Part shown: positions 44,455-53,436 of the stretch, piece by piece
Position numbering within the stretch: position 1 is the stretch's first letter
How the letters are laid out: each line of letters begins with the position of its first letter
NCBI RefSeq assembly: GCF_023115355.1
Contig: NZ_CP096020.1
Span: 1-64,000, forward strand
Source of the DNA: Halocatena salina
GTDB lineage: Archaea; Halobacteriota; Halobacteria; Halobacteriales; Haloarculaceae
Length of the DNA stretch: 64,000 nt
Direction of reading: 5' to 3'
Translations under genes and position numbers: made by a program
The notes under the pieces: generated by a model
What the model was told of the DNA's origin: nothing
Seen by the model: the letters and a program-made list of their open reading frames with translations, nothing else
Databases searched by the model: none

Positions 44455-46425
44455 TCAGTCTGACTTCTCAACCCAGATCGCCTGTGATTCCTCGGGGGCG
44501 TACAGCGCGAACGAGTAGAGGAACTCGTCGAACGGATCCGCTTTGAATCCAGTGACGTCCGTGTTCATCACGGCCGACGTGATGCTGAAGTGGGTGATAG
44601 AACTGTAGCGTTTCTCCGCGAGATACGACCAGATTTCGTCGTAGCGCTTGGCTCGCACCGAGGGATCTTTGACGACCTTGGGATCGTACCGGGCGTCGTT
44701 TATCATCTGGTCCAGTTCGGGATCGTCGATCCCGTTCATGTTACAGCACTGTCCGACGTTGTTGCTGTGATGTAGCGCTTCACAGAAGCTTTCAGGATTG
44801 AACGTTCCCGACAGCCCGATGGCCGGGAGCAAACCCTTGTTCTGGTAGTCAGGATTGATCACTCGGGCGGTGTAGGTGTTCCATTCGTAGGATTCGATCG
44901 ATACTTCGAAGTACTCCGATTGCTCCATCGATTCGGCGATCAACTCGACCATCTTGACCCGATCTTCGCTGTTCGTGTTGACCTCCATTTGGATCTCGAT
45001 GGGGTACTCGACGCCGAGATCGTTACCGACCTCATCCAGCAACTCGGCTGCCTTCTCGGTGTCGTATTCATTGGACGGGCGGACCTCCTCCTCTAGTGCT
45101 TCGATGTCGGCCGTTCCGTTTTTCTCAGCCAGTTTCGGGATCGATGTCCACGCTGGCCGTCCCCACCCGTTCAAAACGTTGTTCACGGTGCTCTCTCGTG
45201 GCACGAGATGGTTGACGGCCCGCCGGAACCGCTCGTCGTTCCACGGCTCGACGTTGACCGGATACTGGATGTAATCGTACGAACCGCCTTCGACTGCGGC
45301 TACGCGGTAGTTGTCGTCGTTATGGAACTCATCGAGCGTGTTCGATGCCAGCCCGGAGGTGACATCGATCTCGTCGTTTTGGAGCGCGGCCGAGCGGCTG
45401 GCGGGCTCCGGAATGATCTCGACTTCGAGCTTATCGATCACCGGTCCGTCCGGAAACTCCGATGGCCCATCGAACCAGTCGATCGAGTCGACGCCTTTGT
45501 CCTCGACCCAGTAGTTCCCGAATTTCGAAAGCTCGTAGTACTGTCCGTCCTCGAACGTATCGAGCGTGTACGCTCCGGTGCCGATCGGCGTGTTACCCTG
45601 TCGAGGATCGAGCGCCCCCCCGTCGAGATCGGCCTGCTCGGTCGCGTGGATGTACAACCCCGGCAGTTCCCGTTCTGCTTCGGCGTCGGGGACTTGTGCG
45701 AACAGATCGACCGTGTGCTCATCGACAGCGCGGGCGTGTAACAGCGAGTCGAACGTTTGCGCGGACATGTCGGAGTTCTCGTAGCGCTCGGCGGTGCGAA
45801 CCACGTTCTCGGCGGTTAACTCCTCACCGTTGTGAAACTGGACGCCCTGCCTGAGCTGATACCGGAACTGCATTCCATAGACGCCGTCCTCAACAGCATT
45901 GGCAGCTTCATCGGGAGTGAGCACCCGCACCTCGTCGCTCTCGGCCGGATCGTCCTCTGGATGTTGGACGATTATCTGTGCGTCGGTGTCGGGTGCGCCC
46001 TCGTCGGTGGTTCCGACGGTCGTCATGTACTCCGTATAGGCGGTCCGGTCGATCTCTTGGATCTCCCGTTGATCGTAACTTTTCGCCAGCCACGGGTAGA
46101 GATTTCCCTGTCGATCGGTGGTGAGGAGCTGCTCGAAGACGAACTCCTGTGCTTGGGTCGACTGTGCGTCGGTGCTGTACGGTGGGTCGAACGATTCGAC
46201 GTTCGTCGTGGTCCCGATTCGTAGAGTTCCGCCTTTCTGTACATTGGCGAAGTCGACGTTCGGCTCTTCCAGTTGCTCCAGCTTGTTGGTGCTGTCGTCC
46301 CCGCCGTTGTCATCGTTATCGCCTCCGAGACAGCCGGCCAGTCCGACCACACTAGCGGCGCCTATTCCTCGGAGTAAATACCGTCGGCTGATCGGACTGC
46401 TCCGTAAACCGGTGTATCGTGCCAT
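44455..46425 (-). CDS. Peptide-type ABC transporter substrate-binding lipoprotein (family 5)
   Basis: 656 residues. A Tat-type signal (SRRYLLRGIGAASVVGLAGC) ends in a lipobox with the lipidated Cys, followed by a Gly/Asp/Asn-rich linker. The mature protein shows SBP family 5 features: GTLRIGTTTNVESFDPPY, the FHNGEELTAENVV motif, and GTGAYTLDTFEDG. It captures peptides or similar ligands outside the membrane for OppBCDF. At over 650 residues it is long for the family, with insertions around 125-180. First gene of the five-gene operon, driven by a clear TATA box. Confidence 0.93.
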   Translation of the reverse strand: MARYTGLRSSPISRRYLLRGIGAASVVGLAGCLGGDNDDNGGDDSTNKLEQLEEPNVDFANVQKGGTLRIGTTTNVESFDPPYSTDAQSTQAQEFVFEQLLTTDRQGNLYPWLAKSYDQREIQEIDRTAYTEYMTTVGTTDEGAPDTDAQIIVQHPEDDPAESDEVRVLTPDEAANAVEDGVYGMQFRYQLRQGVQFHNGEELTAENVVRTAERYENSDMSAQTFDSLLHARAVDEHTVDLFAQVPDAEAERELPGLYIHATEQADLDGGALDPRQGNTPIGTGAYTLDTFEDGQYYELSKFGNYWVEDKGVDSIDWFDGPSEFPDGPVIDKLEVEIIPEPASRSAALQNDEIDVTSGLASNTLDEFHNDDNYRVAAVEGGSYDYIQYPVNVEPWNDERFRRAVNHLVPRESTVNNVLNGWGRPAWTSIPKLAEKNGTADIEALEEEVRPSNEYDTEKAAELLDEVGNDLGVEYPIEIQMEVNTNSEDRVKMVELIAESMEQSEYFEVSIESYEWNTYTARVINPDYQNKGLLPAIGLSGTFNPESFCEALHHSNNVGQCCNMNGIDDPELDQMINDARYDPKVVKDPSVRAKRYDEIWSYLAEKRYSSITHFSITSAVMNTDVTGFKADPFDEFLYSFALYAPEESQAIWVEKSD

Positions 46426-46446
46426 GCACCCGGTTTAGAGTGCATC

Positions 46447-46454
46447 TATATAAA
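46447..46454 (-). promoter_or_regulatory. TATA box of the oligopeptide ABC operon
   Basis: TTTATATA (minus strand), centred about 25 nt before the ATG at 46425, so the operon mRNA should be leaderless or nearly so. Confidence 0.6.
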
Positions 46455-46595
46455 TATATGATTAACTAAAATAGCGATATTACGAATAGTCAACGTAGTA
46501 AAAGACGTTTCCGATCGGGCCGACACCGTTCGCTGAACGTGCCGTGTCGACGATCAGAAACGAGTTGTTAACAATTGATCGCGCTAGAAGCGGCT

Positions 46596-47261
46596 TCAGT
46601 ACTCCTCTCTGTGAAGCACTTCGTCGACACTGCGACGGGGAAGCTGATCGGGTTCCTCGCCGCCGCTCGGACCGAGGGCGATCAACACGACTGGGACCGT
46701 GTCATCGGGCAATCCGAGGAATTCAGCGATTCCTTCGGCGTCGAAGCCGATCATCGGCGTTGCGGCGAGTCCACGTGCGTGGGCGGACAACAGGAGGTTT
46801 TCGGCGGCAAGCGAGGCGTTCCGGATCGCATAATCCCGCCCCATCCGTTCGTCGGCGTACATCTCGACGGTCTGCTCTTTGGTTTGGGCGGCCGTCTCCT
46901 TGTCCATCCGTCCGGATTCGGTCCACTCATCGAACACGCGATCGGCCGTCTTTGGTGTGGTGTGTCCAGCGACCAGCACGGCCGTACCAGCGTCCCGAAT
47001 GTGCTCTTGTCCGAACGCGAGTTCGACGACCGTATCCAGACGCTCCTCGTCTTGGACGACGACGAACTCCCACGGTTGGAGATTGTACGAAGATGGCGCA
47101 AGCGTCGCATCCTCTATAATCTCTTCGAGGGTCGCATCGTCGATATCGGCGTCGGGCGCGAAATTATGCCCCGAGCGGCGCGTCCGAAGTGCTGTGATGG
47201 CTCGTTCGAACGTTTCGTCGTGCTCGACGTCGTCTTCTCGTGTCTCCGAAGTCGGTTGCAT
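46596..47261 (-). CDS. Nitroreductase-family flavoprotein
   Basis: 221 residues. FMN-binding motifs are present: RTRRSGHNFAPDADID (the R-R-S/T pattern), ATLAPSSYNLQPWEFVVV, and ASLAAENLLLSAHARGLAATPMIGFD. A single nitroreductase domain of normal length, probably NAD(P)H-dependent, acting on quinones or nitro compounds. Unrelated in context to the tandem nitroreductase at 17.6 kb. Confidence 0.88.
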   Translation of the reverse strand: MQPTSETREDDVEHDETFERAITALRTRRSGHNFAPDADIDDATLEEIIEDATLAPSSYNLQPWEFVVVQDEERLDTVVELAFGQEHIRDAGTAVLVAGHTTPKTADRVFDEWTESGRMDKETAAQTKEQTVEMYADERMGRDYAIRNASLAAENLLLSAHARGLAATPMIGFDAEGIAEFLGLPDDTVPVVLIALGPSGGEEPDQLPRRSVDEVLHREEY

Positions 47262-47458
47262 CGTATCGATTCGTACTACTTCCGGAGATAAATCAGTTAG
47301 CTATCATTGGTGTCTGCTAGTAACAGTGGTGTAACCGGGCCTATCGACGCCTCTTTTTGCCTGATAGTGTATCACTACCAAAAACTATCAATGTATTTTT
47401 ATTCCAGCATCGGCCGGTTCACTCTATCCGTCAACGACTTGAGCATCGAAACTGGCAT

Positions 47459-47638
47459 ATGGATGTTGGTCGTACAGTCCGTACTATGGTTGCTGTACTG
47501 CATCTGGGATTGGAGCATCCCAATCTCGTTTGGATCGCACTCACCGGGCTTCTCGCGTTCATCGCGGGGCTGGGCGTGAACCTGTATCGATCTTCGAGGA
47601 CGTTCGGTCGTTCGGATCCCGACGAGAACTCCGAGTGA
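47459..47638 (+). CDS. Small single-pass membrane protein
   Basis: 59 residues from the ATG at 47459 (a longer open frame begins at 47357 but lacks protein-like sequence). One helix, LVWIALTGLLAFIAGLGVNLY (about 26-46), then a Ser/Asp/Glu tail. No family named. Its stop is 8 nt from that of the convergent beta-CASP gene. Confidence 0.6.
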   Translation: MDVGRTVRTMVAVLHLGLEHPNLVWIALTGLLAFIAGLGVNLYRSSRTFGRSDPDENSE

Positions 47639-47646
47639 GGCTTGTG

Positions 47647-49332
47647 TCACTCGGAGCTTCCGAGTGCGAGTCGGACGAGTTCCGCGCGGACGATCTCGCG
47701 GATGCGCGCTTCCTGTTCGTCAGTGAACGCATCGCTCTCGTTCGTGATCTGGGGAAATTTTTCCGAGTCGAGAAGTCTCTGGACAGTAGCGTCAGCTGCT
47801 GGCTCCGAGGATTGCGATTCGTCCGATCCGTTCGTGTCAGTCGGTGTGAGACCGCTTTTGGTCGTCGCCCAGTCGATGGGCACTGAGACGCCCTTTGTCG
47901 CTGCTGACACCATCGCAGTGGTGTTCTCTTGCAGGTAGTTCCGGAAGGTTTTGACCGTCTCCGGTTCGCCGTGGATGAGATGAATGCTCGCAGGATCGAC
48001 TTCTCGGGCGAAGTGTAACAGCCCTTGTCGGGCGGCATGGGCGCTGAAACCGTCAATTCTGCCAACCCAGTTGCGAGGGACGCTGATCGATTTGCGGTGA
48101 ATTCCATATCCGTGGCTCATGCGTTCGTCAGCTTGATCGGGATCCATGAGTCCAGTGATTTCGACTTCCACTGTTGGTTCGTCGGCTTCGAGCAACGCTC
48201 GTCCGGGCGTGTAAGCGGCTTGGAACCCCGTGATGAAGACGCGAGCCATCTCACAGTGCTCGGTCAGTTGCCAGAGATACCACGGCGACCAGCCGCCGGT
48301 GAACATCCCCGAGGGAGCGACGATTATCGGCACTGTCTCTCCGTTCGCGGCGTCGGTGATGAGCCGCTCGCGTTCGGCAACTTGAGAGGGTGTCCACGCC
48401 TGTTCCGGCAGGAACGGTTTGCTGTCGTTGTGATCGGTCTTGTAGGTGACGACATTGTCGGCCAGCCACTCGTTGCGTACGAAGGCGTGGTAGATCTGCA
48501 TCGAATCCTCGATCATGCCATCGTAGACGATCTCCATTTTGTCGAGTATCTCCGATGGGGCCTGCTGGGAGCGGATTCGCTGGGTGAACAACTGGAGCAG
48601 CTCCTGAGCGCGTCCGACGGCGAACGTCGGCAACAGCACCGGTAGATCGCGCTTGACTGCCGCACAGATCTCTTCCCAGAGCGTCGTTTGTGCGTCAGTG
48701 AACGAAGGGTGCGTGTCTCGGTTCCCGTAGGTGCTTTCGAGAAATAGTACGTCTGCTGCTGGGGGCGTATCGATCTCGCGAAGGTGGCCCGACCGACCAC
48801 CGAGATCGCCCGAAAACACCACCCGGCGGCGGTCGTGTTCGAGTGCGAGCCATGCGCTTCCAAGCAGATGACCGGCGCTGCCAAACTGGTACTGAACGCT
48901 GTGGAACACCCCGGTTCCGTACTTGCGGGTGTCGAACCGATCCAAAACAGCTTCGACATCCTGTTTTCCGAATCGCTGGGACCGTCCGTCCCGGTCACAG
49001 TTCGCCCTGTGGATCTCGAGCGAGTCCAAAAGCAGGGTGTTCGCCAACGTCGCGGTCGGTTGGGTACAGATGATCGGAGCATCGTCAGCGAGGTGTCCCT
49101 CGTGTTCGAGAGCGGGTAACCCGCCGATGTGATCGATGTGCGCGTGTGTGAGAAACACGGCGTCGATCGGTCCCGAGAGCGCCTCGAAATCAGGGAACGT
49201 GGTCGGCGTCGATTGCCGTAGCCCGCAGTCGATGAGAAACGTTCGATCACCGACTGCAACGTGATAACACGACCGACCGACCTCCTGGGCACCACCGAGT
49301 GGAGTAACCGTAAACGAGTCTGGCTCTGTCAT
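47647..49332 (-). CDS. MBL-fold beta-CASP ribonuclease-like protein
   Basis: 561 residues. Metallo-beta-lactamase motifs are complete: THAHIDHIGG, a distal GSAGHLLGSAWL, FSGDLG. The beta-CASP insertion (LPTFAVGRAQELL, then APSGMFTGG) is followed by DGFSAHAARQGLL and HGEPETV, as in archaeal aCPSF-related and RNase J-like nucleases. There is no N-terminal KH domain, so it is not aCPSF1 itself. The C-terminal 90 residues (after about 465) are acidic and variable. Likely an endo- or 5' exoribonuclease in RNA turnover. Confidence 0.88.
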   Translation of the reverse strand: MTEPDSFTVTPLGGAQEVGRSCYHVAVGDRTFLIDCGLRQSTPTTFPDFEALSGPIDAVFLTHAHIDHIGGLPALEHEGHLADDAPIICTQPTATLANTLLLDSLEIHRANCDRDGRSQRFGKQDVEAVLDRFDTRKYGTGVFHSVQYQFGSAGHLLGSAWLALEHDRRRVVFSGDLGGRSGHLREIDTPPAADVLFLESTYGNRDTHPSFTDAQTTLWEEICAAVKRDLPVLLPTFAVGRAQELLQLFTQRIRSQQAPSEILDKMEIVYDGMIEDSMQIYHAFVRNEWLADNVVTYKTDHNDSKPFLPEQAWTPSQVAERERLITDAANGETVPIIVAPSGMFTGGWSPWYLWQLTEHCEMARVFITGFQAAYTPGRALLEADEPTVEVEITGLMDPDQADERMSHGYGIHRKSISVPRNWVGRIDGFSAHAARQGLLHFAREVDPASIHLIHGEPETVKTFRNYLQENTTAMVSAATKGVSVPIDWATTKSGLTPTDTNGSDESQSSEPAADATVQRLLDSEKFPQITNESDAFTDEQEARIREIVRAELVRLALGSSE

Positions 49333-49459
49333 TGGTAGCTGTGTGAATCGAATCGTGTATCCTTTTTAGATGTTCTGATAGATCAGATATGGTGTGGTTA
49401 GAATGATAACTGATTGTGGTCTGTGTCGGCCACGAACTCCAGATCGGTTTCGATCACGT

Positions 49460-50149
49460 TCACCCGGTGGTGACGTGTCCGTGTCGGATCGCCTCCCGCC
49501 GGGTGGCTGCGAGCGTTTCTCGAAGATACGGAATCAGTGGTGTCAGCTCGCGGAGTCGATCGTCCGGCCACTCCTCTCGGAGCCGCGATATCGCCCGGTC
49601 GATATCCTGTTGAGAGTACATATCCTGTTCGTCTCCCCCTTCGACCGGGATGTGTTCGTCGACGAACCACGTGACCGCTTCCCAGTCGTCGAGTTCTACG
49701 ATTCGTACCCCGATCGTCTCAAGCCCCGCCTTCCGGGCGGCGTGAAACCGCCGATGCCCAGCGACGATTTCGTAGGCGTGATCGGATGCGTCGACGGGAC
49801 GAACGGTTGGATACGTCAGAAGGTGGCCGCGTTCACGGGTGAGCTTCACGAACTGTTGGTGGTCCGTGTCGTCTGTTCGACGAACACTGTACGGTGATGG
49901 AGCAACGGTGTCGGTCCGGACCTCCGTGATCGGCGGGAGCGGATCGAGTCGCTCGACGGCTTCCGGAGCGGTGATCGTGACCGCACCGACACGTTCCCCG
50001 TCCTCGCGTTCGGCGTCGTAAACGAGAAACGCCTGATCACTGTAGTTCCAACGTCCTCCCCACCCCTCGTAGGTGTGCGATGAGGTCTTTACTCGAACAC
50101 GAACGCCACGGAATATGTCATTTAAATCTTCAACGAACGGATTACCCAT
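49460..50149 (-). CDS. ParB-like nuclease-fold domain protein
   Basis: 229 residues. The central portion carries the ParB/Srx signature VAGHRRFHAARKAGL (about residues 127-141) with the flanking YPTVRPVDASDHAYEI and VRIVELDDW. The N-terminal 65 residues form an unrecognised beta-rich module (VRVRVKTSSHTYEGWGGRWNYS). The C-terminus is helical (QQDIDRAISRLREEW). In ParB this fold binds CTP and slides on DNA; many relatives are not involved in segregation. It is a single gene with no ParA neighbour; the ParA cassette is 48 kb away. Confidence 0.75.
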   Translation of the reverse strand: MGNPFVEDLNDIFRGVRVRVKTSSHTYEGWGGRWNYSDQAFLVYDAEREDGERVGAVTITAPEAVERLDPLPPITEVRTDTVAPSPYSVRRTDDTDHQQFVKLTRERGHLLTYPTVRPVDASDHAYEIVAGHRRFHAARKAGLETIGVRIVELDDWEAVTWFVDEHIPVEGGDEQDMYSQQDIDRAISRLREEWPDDRLRELTPLIPYLRETLAATRREAIRHGHVTTG

Positions 50150-50224
50150 CCAAATATCACCGTTAGGAGCTATTGGCGGTCCATCCCTCTTGTAGGTATG
50201 GGTCCGATTTCGGATATGTGACAG

Positions 50225-51673
50225 TCAAATTCTAAGTTCTGCCTCTGATATAGGATCGACGTACGATCCAACGTATTCCCGCTGCCACCACTGTCCGGTT
50301 TCAGAGCGTTCTTCGGGTGTCGTAAACCGGTAGCGATACCGGTGTATACGCACCAATCTCGGCGGGTCATTCGGAAACGGATCGCCTCTAAACAACGAGA
50401 GCGTTGCGTCGTCGTTTTCGAGGAGCTTTCCGAGGAGCGTGAGGAGCCAGCGCTGTCGAGGTCCGGGCCGGGACCGCATCGCGGCGAACCACAGTTGCCA
50501 GTCCAACCGCAGGTGGTACGGCGCCCATTGGGGGGGTCGCCGATCCGTTCGGACCGGCTGTCCTTTGAATTCATAGGCCGTCCAGTCGTCCTCGTCGGGG
50601 TTTCGTGCTTGGGTTCCTTCGATCACGAGCTGATACCGCGTTTTCGTGATCGAACCGAACGCGCCGTAGGTGTTGACGAGATGGAGGGGATCGAACGAGG
50701 TATTCATCACCTGTTTCGAGGAAAGCATGTTCCGAACCGGTTGCACGCTCAAGATGACGACCAGCACGGCTACGAGTAGTGCTCCCGCTTCGAGAAAGAA
50801 CGGTGGAGAGCTACTCGTTGGACTCCCAACAGGCAGGATCGACGCGAGCACGCCGTCGCTGAACGTCGCTACGCCTTGGACTGCCGTCAAGGCGTTCAGC
50901 CACGAAAAGTTGCCAGTGAGCATGAGCCACAGTTGAAACAGGATCGTTGCCCCACCGGCGAACGACCGATACGGCTGTGGTGCAAACAGCACAAACGGGA
51001 TCACCAGCTCGACGACGTGGTTACCGAACACTTCTACGCGATGGAATCGGTCGGGGAGATGGTGGACGAACCAACTCGTCGGATTCGGCATCGGTTGGGT
51101 TTCGTAATGGTAATCGAGGCAGGTCAGGTCCCGCCAACATTCATCACCACGGATCTTGATGAGTCCAGCTCCGAACATGTTCCGAAAGAGCACCCATATG
51201 AGCAGCCAAACGATCACGACAGGTGGTCCGGTCGCCCCAGCTCCGAGGAAGATCGTTAAAAATCCGGTTTCGAGGAGCATCGTCTCCCAGCCGTAGCCAT
51301 AAAAGATCTGCCCGGAATTGACGAAAGAAAGATACAGAGCCCACAACACACCCCAGAGGAACATCGACGCGGGAACGGCGTACGGTTCGGGCAACCAGTA
51401 CGGTCCCCCGAGGAGAGCGAAAATCGAAAGCCCGACTCCGAGCGCTCCGATGGCTCTGATGACGCGATCGTCAGGAACCAAATAAAAAAGGCTCGGTCGC
51501 TTCCTGAACGTCGCGTTTTCGACGTACTCTCCGATCGGTAACAGCCCTTCCTCGCCTGCGAGGGGCCGGAACTGCTTCAGCGCGACGAGAAACGCAACGA
51601 GATAGATGACGGCGAGTGCTCGTTGAAATGCGAATCGAACGAGCCAGTAGCTCTCGCTACCCCACAACTCCAT
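50225..51673 (-). CDS. Lipase maturation factor-like membrane protein
   Basis: 482 residues from the ATG at 51673. About seven hydrophobic helices up to residue 310 are followed by a soluble C-terminal domain. Strong family-like segments: ESYWLVRFAFQRALAVIYLVAF, SGQIFYGYGWETMLLETGF, FRNMFGAGLIKIRGDECWRDLTCLDYHYETQPMPNP (seen over several pieces), FFNHVVELVIPF-like FGNHVVELVIPF and WAPYHLRLDWQLWFAAM. Vertebrate LMF1 folds lipases in the ER; microbial homologues are uncharacterised. It may help an exported lipase or other disulfide protein, but this is inference. Confidence 0.85.
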   Translation of the reverse strand: MELWGSESYWLVRFAFQRALAVIYLVAFLVALKQFRPLAGEEGLLPIGEYVENATFRKRPSLFYLVPDDRVIRAIGALGVGLSIFALLGGPYWLPEPYAVPASMFLWGVLWALYLSFVNSGQIFYGYGWETMLLETGFLTIFLGAGATGPPVVIVWLLIWVLFRNMFGAGLIKIRGDECWRDLTCLDYHYETQPMPNPTSWFVHHLPDRFHRVEVFGNHVVELVIPFVLFAPQPYRSFAGGATILFQLWLMLTGNFSWLNALTAVQGVATFSDGVLASILPVGSPTSSSPPFFLEAGALLVAVLVVILSVQPVRNMLSSKQVMNTSFDPLHLVNTYGAFGSITKTRYQLVIEGTQARNPDEDDWTAYEFKGQPVRTDRRPPQWAPYHLRLDWQLWFAAMRSRPGPRQRWLLTLLGKLLENDDATLSLFRGDPFPNDPPRLVRIHRYRYRFTTPEERSETGQWWQREYVGSYVDPISEAELRI

Positions 51674-51823
51674 ACTGAGTATCACTGGAGGAAGAGCTAA
51701 AAAACCCGCTGTGGGCTATCAGGGACTGTCGTTCGTCCTCTCGGTTTCCGGTTGGTCGTCTCCCTCATCGCCTCTGGTGGGTGTTGGGCTGTAGCGCGCG
51801 AGATACGGCTACAAAGGTACAGA

Positions 51824-52099
51824 TTATGCGAGATTTTGGGCTTCGATCGTCTCCCACACGTCGGCTCCTTGGTCGGTAATCCCGTAAATGCGTCCTTTCT
51901 TCCGGTCTTCCGGTACGAGTAGTTCGACGAGAGAATGCTCTCGAAGCTCACGCAGCGCCCGCGAAACGTGAGAGATCGGAATCTGAGCCTCGGTAGCGAG
52001 TTGCGACGGCGTCGTCGAGCCATCTGCCAGTTGGTTGAGCACGTCGACACGGTACGTTGATGCGAGGACGAAGCTTACGTCATCCCATTGCGGTGTCAT
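51824..52099 (-). CDS. Small winged-helix transcriptional regulator
   Basis: 91 residues from the ATG at 52099. MarR/ArsR-like winged helix: STYRVDVLNQLADGSTTPSQLATEAQIPISHVSRALRELREHSLVELL read in pieces, with the recognition helix at ISHVSRALREL and a wing at KKGRIYGIT. No sensor domain. It is 260 nt upstream of nothing on its strand; neighbours are the LMF-like gene downstream and the FNT gene upstream, both on the same strand. Confidence 0.8.
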   Translation of the reverse strand: MTPQWDDVSFVLASTYRVDVLNQLADGSTTPSQLATEAQIPISHVSRALRELREHSLVELLVPEDRKKGRIYGITDQGADVWETIEAQNLA

Positions 52100-52361
52100 T
52101 GCATACCACGACATGCGCGTTTGGGTACAAGGCACTTGAATACTCGGAGCATACACGATCTGAACACCCTGTAGTCACTGGTTGGGACACTACATCGTTC
52201 ACTACGTGGACGGCGGTATTCGTTCCGTTGGCCCACCAGCAGGTCCGCTTCTCCCTACGATCGATAGCTAACCATTTGATACACGGATCACCGGTCGTGA
52301 GTTCTTGGGTGTTGTTCCGGGGTAAGTGTTACATACGTCGATAGATAGCTGTGGCGTCGGG

Positions 52362-53315
52362 TTACTCGGAAATAGGTTTTGACTCCTCATCGGTCGAATG
52401 GGCCGGTGTGTTCGTCTGTCCCCCCTTCCAGCTGAACAACAACTCCCGTGGAGAGAGCACTCGGGCCTCTGGATACGGATGCTGTTCGACCTGGGCGAAG
52501 TTCACTAGTCCAACGAGGAAGACGCCGCCGACGGTGTTTCCGAGTAACACCGGTAGCCAGAACTCATAGAAGATGCTTACTCCACTCCCGTTGACGAACA
52601 CGAAATAGAACACGTCACACGCGGCAGTGATGACGTGAAAGAGATCGGCCACGGCGATCGTATAAAAGACGATGTAAATGAGCAACAGGCGTGCGATCGT
52701 ATCGCGCGCGGCGTTGCCGAGCCACACCACTCCGGCGACGAGCCAGCCGGCAAACAGCGATTTGAAAAACACGTCCCACCACGCAGTTTCGAGACCGTGT
52801 TTGGCGAACATTGCTCCTGCCTCCATCGTTTGTGGGGAGAGGACGTGTGTATTGGCGAGAATGTACGAGCCAAGTCCGGCTCCGAGAACGTTCCCGATCA
52901 GCACGATTGTCCAGACACGAATCAGCAACGGCACGCTGGCGAGTCGAGTCAACACCAACACGACCGGTGGAAGCGTGTTCTCAGTGTACAGCTGATACCG
53001 ACCGAGGATGATGTACATGAATCCCAGCGGATACAGAATCGCACTCAGGAAGTTGTTGTGTGGGAAGTATGTCTTGCCTACCGCGTATCCGATGAACGAT
53101 AACACGATCGCAAACCCAGCAGCAAAGCCGCTGAAAATGAGTTCCTGTTTGCCTGTCGCGATCTCCTCGTCGGCGCTTGCGATCAGCCGTTGAAAGATTT
53201 CGTCTGACGAAAAACGATCGCGGATCGCCCATCCGGCGGCGGGTGCGCCCGATGCGGCACGATCGATCGCTTCCCGGGTTTCGCTATCCTCACTTTCGAA
53301 CTTTTTATTTGTCAT
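52362..53315 (-). CDS. Formate/nitrite transporter (FNT) family channel
   Basis: 317 residues, six hydrophobic helices. FNT features include FSGFAAGFAIVLSFIGYAVG (helix 1), NVLGAGLGSYILAN (helix 3), FFKSLFAGWLVAGVVWLGNAARD (helix 4) and PVLLGNTVGGVFLVGLVN (helix 6). These pentameric channels pass formate, nitrite, hydrosulfide or acetate. The long N-terminal cytosolic tail (about 60 residues) is unusual. Its upstream region is the decayed transposon, so the promoter may lie in transposon-derived DNA. Confidence 0.9.
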   Translation of the reverse strand: MTNKKFESEDSETREAIDRAASGAPAAGWAIRDRFSSDEIFQRLIASADEEIATGKQELIFSGFAAGFAIVLSFIGYAVGKTYFPHNNFLSAILYPLGFMYIILGRYQLYTENTLPPVVLVLTRLASVPLLIRVWTIVLIGNVLGAGLGSYILANTHVLSPQTMEAGAMFAKHGLETAWWDVFFKSLFAGWLVAGVVWLGNAARDTIARLLLIYIVFYTIAVADLFHVITAACDVFYFVFVNGSGVSIFYEFWLPVLLGNTVGGVFLVGLVNFAQVEQHPYPEARVLSPRELLFSWKGGQTNTPAHSTDEESKPISE

Positions 53316-53436
53316 GAAATTATCATTAAGGCGTCCTTTCGATCGTTTCGCTATAGATTGCGTCCGTCAAGCGTGCATTGTAGTCGCCTTCTTCGCCCTA
53401 AAGCGGGCTTGTCGGTGTACTCCTGTTCTGGCCGAC

